Shown here: piece after piece, positions 56,499 to 64,000 of the stretch
How positions within the stretch are numbered: the first letter of the stretch is position 1
How the letters are laid out: each line of letters begins with the position of its first letter
Assembly (NCBI GenBank): GCA_029747015.1
Contig: JAKOGI010002256.1
Span: 62,915-126,914 of the forward strand
Reading direction: 5' to 3'
DNA: 64,000 bases
Source of the DNA: Carnegiea gigantea
Taxonomy: Eukaryota > Streptophyta > Magnoliopsida > Caryophyllales > Cactaceae
Position numbers and translations under genes: made by a program
The notes under the pieces: generated by a model
What the model was told of the DNA's origin: nothing
The model's database searches: none
What the model saw: the letters and a program-made list of their open reading frames with translations, nothing else

Positions 56499-59400
56499 TG
56501 TAACACCCCCGGCCCCTAGGGCCAGGAGCGTTATGTTTTCTTAACTTCTTACTTAAATTCTGGGGCGAACCGGACAGAGTTTCCCCTAAAAACTGACCGT
56601 TTTCATGGTAAAAGCCTTGCAATAAACCCCTTCAAATCAACGAAAGCGTAAAACATTTAAAAGAAGCTCAACGGCTGCACGCCAGTGTTCATAACTCAAC
56701 GAGCCAGTCGCTCGGAGCACACCAAATAGAACAGTTCATGAATAAAGAATAAATGAAAGATACAACTCAACGGTTCATACAACCGGAGTATTAGGGTTTA
56801 CATCCCAAAACATAACTAACTTTAACCAAGAAGATATTTAACTAATTAGATGGTTGGCTCATACGGCTATACAGAGTGACCTTCGTACCATATGCATTAC
56901 ATGAACTGCAACATTTGGGTTATATATGTTTACAAATGAAGAATACATTAGATGATTTCATTAAACACATAAGATCCCTTCAAATGGGCGCACACGACAC
57001 CTTGCAAGCATGAATAGATTCCATCTTGGCATAGCTAACTCAACTTCTTTCTGCCATAAAGAAAACCTAGGGAAAAAGGGGAAAGAGTAGTAGGATGAGC
57101 AGCCACACGCTCAGTGAGTGTCTCCCGACCGCCTTAAAACCAAAACCGATGCAGGCAGTAATATCTTTAATAGTCACATACCACGTATTCATACTTTACT
57201 ATAATATTAGGCATTCGTGAAGTCCTTATGGAAGGGTTACTAAACATAAACTTCATCTCAGCCACTCAAACATGTTTCTAGTTCCCTCAATGACTAAGTT
57301 CCTTTACTAACAAGTAGTTAAGCACATAAGCAAGCATCGACGGCTAAGCATAGGGATCTTTCTTTTTATAACATATCGTTTTAGCACTCCATTTAAACTA
57401 TACATGAAACATCATTCATATAATGTGCACATAAGGTTATCTCTTTTCATAATCATACTTTTCTTGGCATTTCATTCATATGGTATACATAAGGCACACA
57501 CAAATTTCAAGTCTCATTCAAATCTCATTCATAAGGTATGCATGAAATATGATCATATGGCCTTCTTTTTCATGATCGTATCTTACTTAACATCTCATTC
57601 AGAAGTTATGCTTGGAATATTCACAAAAAACTTTATTTTCATTAGCATACTTTATTTAGATCTCATTCATATGTTATGCACAAGCATCTTTCTTTCTTCT
57701 TGTGAAAACACTTTGCTTAGCCTTACTTGAAATCCCATTCACATTTCGTTCACAAGAAAAGCACAGGGCATGCACAGAAAACTTTTCTTCCTTTCTTGAA
57801 AACACTTTGCTTAGCCTCTTGAGGCCCATAAAAATTCTTTTCTTAGCCTCTTTGAGGCTTGTTTTATTAAAGAAAATCTCTTTCGTATTGGTTGTATAAT
57901 GAACCTTATAACGTTTCACATTTCATTCAACTGGCCCCTTAATGACCCTTGAAATTTTCTTTCTTCTGAAATACTTAAAATAGCAAAATGTCAACTACTT
58001 TTCTTTGCTTATTAGGAAAATACATCTGATATAAGATCATTACAAAATGCTGATTGGGTGAGATCTATTCTCAACCCCATAGTGAGACCTAACGTCACGC
58101 TTAAGCTCTTGCTCCCGGGACGGCTACATATCGAACCATCACCCTCGTCAGGGTCTTCTAGGGCCTCTTAGTGCCAGGACCTATCTCCTAGGCTAACATA
58201 ATCATTCATAACATATTGTTCGAAGCACATTATCTTAGCCAATTGGAAGCGTATAGGCCATAACGGCTAATGATTTTGCTGCCTCTCACAGCGAAATCCT
58301 TTTTTTTTCACACACCGCACTTTCTTTTCAATCCAATTCTTTAAGGATTCCCCAGTTCAAGCGAGTTCACTCCCAAAACAAGGTTCGTATAGCTAAAATA
58401 GGCTATTGGTTGCTAATAGTCATGGCTATTATTGTTTTGAAACATGACAAACATCCTTTTTTAAAACAACACCTTCACATGTATAATGCATCTTAATAAC
58501 ATAAAAGGGGAGGGATTTGCACGTATTATATTAAAGGGAGAAATCAGTTTGTGGAGAAGAAGGGAAGTGGATGTTTTGTAGAAGTGGAAGTGGATGCTAG
58601 GCCAAGGTGAAACCTTTGCTCTAATACCGAATATGATGTATGTCTTGAGGAAGGAAGGGCCTCCAAACTAACACACATCAAAAGAGATCAAAAATACAAA
58701 GGTTTGAGTCGTACCAAGGTGGCACGGTCGTTCTTAGGAGCACGGGTATGTCGTGCCACTTTTCTGGTTGTGGAAGCTCAAATGCTCTCACTTGAACCCG
58801 GTTGAGTGTTCTTGGTGTTGGACGTGTTTACTTGGCTTTTTGGTTGCTGTAAACCGTGGAATGGGATGGAATGAAGGGTATGAAGGATGAGAGAGTGAGG
58901 GAATTTGAGGGAACTTCAAAATAAGAGATTATTAACTTATAAACTTAAGCTAATAATCTTACCTTAATCCTCTCTTAACCCGGCTGTTTGTGAGCAAAAT
59001 TAGGGTAGGCTAAACTCAATGAATGGATATAGAAACACCACCAATCTTTGAGTTTAGGGCCCTTAAACTTGATTATGATACAGAAACACCACTTAATCAA
59101 GGTTAAGACTTGACTTGAACACCACCTTAATTAATTGGCCTAATTAAGGATAAGCAAGCAAGAATTTGAGAGAAAAAGCTTTCAAGCTTTCAATCTGATT
59201 TTCATTCAACAAAATGCTGAGTTCCTTGCCATGACCGTGCATTCCTTCAGTAAGCATGTCAAGCAAGCACACAAGTAAGCAAGCACCTTACTAATCCTTT
59301 CCTTCCTAGGGAGGAAAGGTCTTAATTAGCTAAACACACCCGGTTTAGAGTAAACCGGTTGTCACCTAGGTTTAGCTAGATTAATTACATCCTTTAATGA

Positions 59401-61444
59401 TGGAGACATTCACGCACTTCATAATCATTTCAACAACACAATGACCCAAACAAAGCCTCGTAATCCACACGATTGCAGTTAATTCACAACCTAGGCTCCC
59501 TCCTCACAAGCACCGTACCACAAAGAACCTCAAACCCCTCATAGTTCTACCTCAGACCATCCAACTACCATCTCGGTTTTCAATTTAGTAATCATAACAT
59601 ATCATCATGCAAGCTTATGAAGAGACGTATAATAGGGTTTATGCACTTACCTAGGCAAGTAGCACCATCCAACGGTGCATTATAGCATATATAAACACAT
59701 ACACCTATACATCTATATCGCATCAACTTAAAAGAGGCACTTAATAAACCGTATTAAACTAACAAGGCATGAAACTCGATTACATTCATGACTTACGTTT
59801 AAGAATTAAGCATGTCATACCCATGTCATTTTAAATTACTATTCAGGCATAAAATAACTAGTTAAGCAACATCGATTCAAGGGTTTCATTTATTGTATTG
59901 AAGTTACTATTCAGGTCTAATTAAGCCAACTAAGCCTCATATGAATCGAGGCGTTCGTTCATTATATCGAAATTGCTAATCAGGCATACATTGACCAATT
60001 AGGCAAACATCGAATGAAGGGTTCCGTTCATCATATCAAAGTTACTATTCAAGCCTAATTAAACAAACTGAGCATAATATGAATCAAGGCATTTGTTTAT
60101 TATATCGAAGTTACTATTCGAACTCATTTACCTCATTTAAGCATAGTACGATTCTAGGCATTCATTTATCATATCGATGTTACTATTTGAACTTAATTCA
60201 GTCATTTAAGCAGATTACGATTCTAGGCATTCGTTTATTATATCGAAGCTACTATTCGAACCTATTTAAGTAATTTATGCATAATACGATTCTAGGCATT
60301 CATTTATCATTTCGAAGTTACTATTCAAGTCAACCCTTCAGGCATGCATTAACTGAATTCACTTGAATCGAACCTAAACATGCATAACTCATTTCAAACT
60401 ATATTTTCAGGCATGTAATAACTGAATTCACTTGAATCGAATCTAAACATACATAACTCATTTCGAACTAAGTTTTCAGGCATGTATTCCATCTAACCTA
60501 ACATGCATTGTTTCTGATTACATATTTCATGAAATGAACTAAACCTAAGCTGACATGCATCATTGTTTAGGCTAAAACGTTTTCGAATCTACTAATACTT
60601 AGGATGCGAGAAACACCCACCTGGACTCCAAGCTAGAGGCTCGTTCGCAGGGCTTAGGGCTCGACTTTAGGTGCTTGAAAACTTCAATTCCTCAACCCTT
60701 TGCTGCAGCCATGTCCCACACCACACGAATAAACCCCCAAAACCGTCTAACCCCTCGCTCACTCACTCGAATTTGAGATGGGCAGTTAGTGTAGCGAATC
60801 TATACCCAAATTCTAGAAGATTTGAAGCAACTAGAGGCATGGTTATATAATCGAGCATGGGTATGCGTTCGACACTCCAAAATAGCACCCAAATCCATCT
60901 GAAATGTGGTGAATTCACTCGAATTTCAGCCCCAGAATTCACAGCAATGGCCTTGTTCGAGGTTGGGAGGTAAAATTCAAAGATTTTCGGGCTGGGTGAG
61001 GCGAAAAATTCGATGGTTTTGGGAGCTTGTTAGCCGCGTTCATGATGATGAAGGAGGAAGAAGAAGATACAGAGGAGAGAGAGAGATGGCTCGGCATTGG
61101 GGGGTGACCGCGACAAGGGAAAAATAAAAGGGCCAGGTGAATTTTACGAAAATGCCCCTTCCCCCTCCTACTTTGTTCCAAGCCGTTCAGTATTTGGCAC
61201 AGCTAGTCTAATCCGTATCCCGAATTCTAAACCCAATTGCTAAAACGACCTTTCATCGGTTATTCGCTCCTAAAATATCGAGGTTCGAATTAATAACTAA
61301 CAAAATGAACTCTAAAGTTGACAACTAATCGAAATCGGGTTCCTAATCGATTTAGTACTCATTAACAATCTATATTAACGCTTGCTAAAATCATCGAGAG
61401 ATTTTCAAAACTAATAATAATAATATTAAATAGCGACGAAAACA
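56499..61444 (-). repeat. Gypsy LTR K, with nested insertion, lacking about its first 140 bases
   Basis: Minus-strand counterpart of LTR A: same leader type (60620-61200), same truncated start (TGTTTTCGTCGC, inverted at about 61433-61444) and same scar beyond it. Interrupted by 58541-59408. Donor-like CAG|GTGGGT at 60620; acceptor-like CCTAG|G near 57068. Confidence 0.88.
58541..59408 (-). mobile_element. Truncated LTR element nested in LTR K
   Basis: Foreign block splitting the conserved GCACGTATTACATTCAAGCAC motif. On minus, 59408 to 58634 runs from TGTCTCC to ATACATCA (about 775 bp, TG...CA, LTR-like). Then TCGGTATTAGAGC, a degraded tRNA-iMet primer site, and about 80 bases of leader, ending at 58541 without a second LTR. 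Flanking duplication is short and imperfect (TTAAA against TTCAC). No ORF. Unrelated to the two larger families. Confidence 0.6.
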
Positions 61445-61464
61445 TACTGAAGCCCCACTGTCCT
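61445..61464 (-). other. 20-bp chimera scar beyond LTR K
   Basis: Inverted equivalent of 8311-8330, with three substitutions. Confidence 0.8.
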
Positions 61465-62522
61465 TGGGATGAGCAACCACACGCTCAGTGAATGCCCCCC
61501 GACCCCCTTAAAACCAAAACCGTTGCAAGCAATAATATCTTTAATAGTCACATATCATGTATTCATACTTTACTATCATATTAGGCATTTATAAAACCCT
61601 TATGGAAGGATCACTAAACATAAACTTCATTTTAACCACTCGAATATATTTCTAGGCTCCTAAGTAACCAACTTCTTAAAACCAAGTACTCAATTCACAT
61701 AACCAAGCAACGAGGCTAAGCATAGGAACTTTCTTTTTCATAAACATAACTATTTAGCATTCTATTCAAACTACACATAAAATATCATTCATATGATGTG
61801 CACATAAGGTTATCTCTTTTCATAGTTATACTTTTCTTGGCATTTCATTCATATGATACAAATAAGGAACACACAAATATCAAGTCTCATTCAAATCTCA
61901 TTCATAGGGTATGCATGAAATATGATCATAAGGCTTTCTTTTTCATAAGTTGTACTTGGAATGTTCACATAACGCTTTACTTTCATTAGCATGCTTTACT
62001 TAGATCTTATTCATATGATATGCACAAGCATCTTTCTTTCTTCTTGTAAAAACACTTTACTTAGCCTTTCTTGAAATCTCATTCACATTTCGTTCATAAG
62101 ACAAGCACAGAGCATGCACAGAGAACTTTTCTTCTTTTCATGAAAACACTTTGCTTAGCCTCTTAAGGCCTATAAAAACTCTTTTCCTAGCCTCCTTGAG
62201 GCTCATTTTCATTAAAGAAAATCTCTTTCGTATTGGTCGCATAATGACCCTTATAATTTTTCACATTTCATTCAATTGGCCTCTTAATGGCCCTTGAAAC
62301 TTTCTTTCTTCTGAAATACTTAAAATGGCAAAATGTCAACTGGTTTTCTTTGCTTATTAGGAAAATACATCTAGCATAAGATCATTACAGGTTGCTGATT
62401 GGGTGAGATCTATTCTCAACCCCATAGTGAGACCTAACGCTCACGCTTAAGCTCTTACTCTCGGGACGGTTACATATAACATATCGGACTATTACTCTTA
62501 TTAGGGTCTTCTAGGGCCTCCC
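61465..62522 (-). repeat. Gypsy LTR X-type fragment, inverted
   Basis: Corresponds to about 7230-8310. Carries the X marker (AAACCAAGTACTCAATTCAC near 61680). Ends abruptly in GGGCCTCC, then GC-rich leader sequence of another LTR. Confidence 0.83.
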
Positions 62523-63005
62523 GGCACCACCTGGCTCGCGGTCTCTCCCCCCGTGAAAGAGAAAGGGGCTTTGGCCCCTTATTTGCTGTTTTTTTTTTTT
62601 ACTCAAGCTGTTCAGTAATTGGTATCGCTAGTCCAATTTGTATCCTGAACTCTAAACCCGAATGATTAGTATGGCCTTCTATCAACTATTCGTTCCCACA
62701 TACGTTAATGTTCAATTTATTAAATCTCGAAACTAATTCTAAGGTTAACAACCTACTCGCATTTAGGAAACGACTAAATAAATCGAATAATGATTAAATT
62801 AAACTATCTATCTAATTAAAGGGCACAAATAGCACGAATTTACTTTAAAATCAATAATAGCAATAATAACGCTTTTCTATAAAATTATCGTTCACATAAG
62901 CACATCGATACTAATTTAGCCCATATGGCTAATAAAAATACGAATTTTGCAACGTAGAACGTAAGGAAGCCAACTTAACGTAAAATAAAGGACGTGGGTC
63001 CTACA
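62523..63005 (-). repeat. Gypsy LTR 5' part, inverted
   Basis: Minus strand from TGTAGGACCCACG (63005) through the first roughly 400 bases of the LTR to the end of the GC-rich leader. Contains a hairpin AAGGGGC, TTTG, GCCCCTT (62563-62580). Confidence 0.82.
62563..62580 (-). other. GGGGC hairpin in the LTR 5' part at the right edge
   Basis: Perfect AAGGGGC and GCCCCTT arms with loop TTTG, next to T13. Confidence 0.65.
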
Positions 63006-63159
63006 TATATATAAATGTGTGTATGCGTGTGTGTAAATATATATGCATGTATATATGTATTCATATCTCAGTGTGTGTGTGTCTGCGCGTGTGTGCGTGT
63101 CTGCGCGTATATATACATACACACACACGTACATATACATATATGTGCGTATATATGCT

Positions 63160-63220
<61 letters not shown>

Positions 63221-63325
63221 GTATATATATACATATATATATATAACACACAGCACACAATATGTGTCGAAATATACATATATATATACATACACACACA
63301 CAACACACACAATATATATATATTA

Positions 63326-63360
<35 letters not shown>

Positions 63361-63381
63361 CATATGTATAGATATCTATAA

Positions 63382-63442
<61 letters not shown>

Positions 63443-63713
63443 AAACACACATATATCTGTGGCTGTTCGCATATATCTATTGATATATATATATATATAC
63501 ATCTCTGTATATTATACATATATATATATATATTAGATATATATATATATATTGTATATATATATTACATATATATATACAACCATGTAATACATGCATA
63601 CATATACGTGCATGCATATATCATATGTATATATATATATATATTATATATATATCTATATATATATATATATAGATATATCAATATGTATATACACACA
63701 CACACATATATAT

Positions 63714-63754
<41 letters not shown>

Positions 63755-63843
63755 CATCAATATATATTTATTTATACATATATAAATATAACGTACATAT
63801 ATATATATATATGTGTGTATATATGTCCACGTGTGTGTGTGTG

Positions 63844-63882
<39 letters not shown>

Positions 63883-64000
63883 GTATATATACATACATAT
63901 ATATAGATATATGTGTGTGTATATGTATATATACGCATATATGTATATGAATATGAACGAATATATATGTAGATATGCATATGCACATATCTACATATAT
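63006..64000. repeat. Compound (TA)n/(CA)n/(TG)n microsatellite
   Basis: About 1 kb of TA runs mixed with CA and TG runs, starting at the first base outside an LTR and continuing past the window edge. Reading frames here (Tyr-Ile and His-Thr repeats) are artefacts. Confidence 0.97.

Noticed and set aside
57404..57730. 108-codon frame recurring in several LTRs (11223, 30805, 49469, 55360, 61798)
   Set aside because: It recurs only because the LTRs are homologous. It is interrupted at different points in each copy, has no family signature and lies in the putative intron.

Overview
This window looks like gene-poor, repeat-dense nuclear DNA from a flowering plant, probably a dicot. I found no host protein gene. 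Almost everything can be assigned to LTR retrotransposons. Plant hallmarks are the initiator-Met tRNA primer site TGGTATCAGAGC next to several LTRs, a Ty1/copia gag-pol with two CCHC knuckles, and long non-coding LTRs of Ty3/gypsy style. Many stop codons look like C-to-T decay, as expected for methylated DNA.

Copia layer. Two copies of one Sirevirus-like family lie in opposite orientation. E1 (1-6215, minus) runs off the left edge. Its gag is intact, but its pol has three single-codon stops, a late frameshift and an in-frame loss of 251 codons that removes the reverse transcriptase core. E2 (36426-47131, plus) is complete: 1493-bp LTRs, GACCC target duplication, primer site, gag, pol, a third ORF after pol and two polypurine tracts. 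Its gag, integrase and third ORF are broken, while RT-RNase H from 41420 to 43027 is open. E2 sits inside a gypsy LTR, so it is the younger layer.

Gypsy layer. The rest is about ten copies or pieces of a 3.9-4.6 kb LTR: X (6216-8310), A (8331-12399), B (12421-16571, minus), C (17453-22057), D (22079-26021, minus), E (27885-31613), F (33855-36425 plus 47132-48531), G (48586-52420, minus), H (52421-52670), J (53581-56477) and K (56499-63005, minus). They are joined by non-coding remnants of the internal 3' region (16787-17452, 26022-27884, 31614-33854, 52722-53580). No gypsy gag or pol is visible.

The LTRs are repeatedly arranged head to head around one primer binding site (12400-12420, 22058-22078, 56478-56498, with variants at 48571-48585 and 52671-52686). 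Every LTR end carrying a primer site breaks within a few bases after that site, and no internal leader ever follows. A-B and J-K are inverted copies of the same roughly 8 kb palindromic unit and share a rare 20-bp chimera scar.

Other notable points: a conserved splice-donor and acceptor pair inside the LTRs, a 49-nt initiator-tRNA-like fragment at 16738-16786, a conserved stem-loop in the internal 3' region, an interchangeable GC-rich leader module, and a possible in-frame intron that would bypass the gag stop codon in the copia family. A compound (TA)n/(CA)n microsatellite of about 1 kb ends the window.
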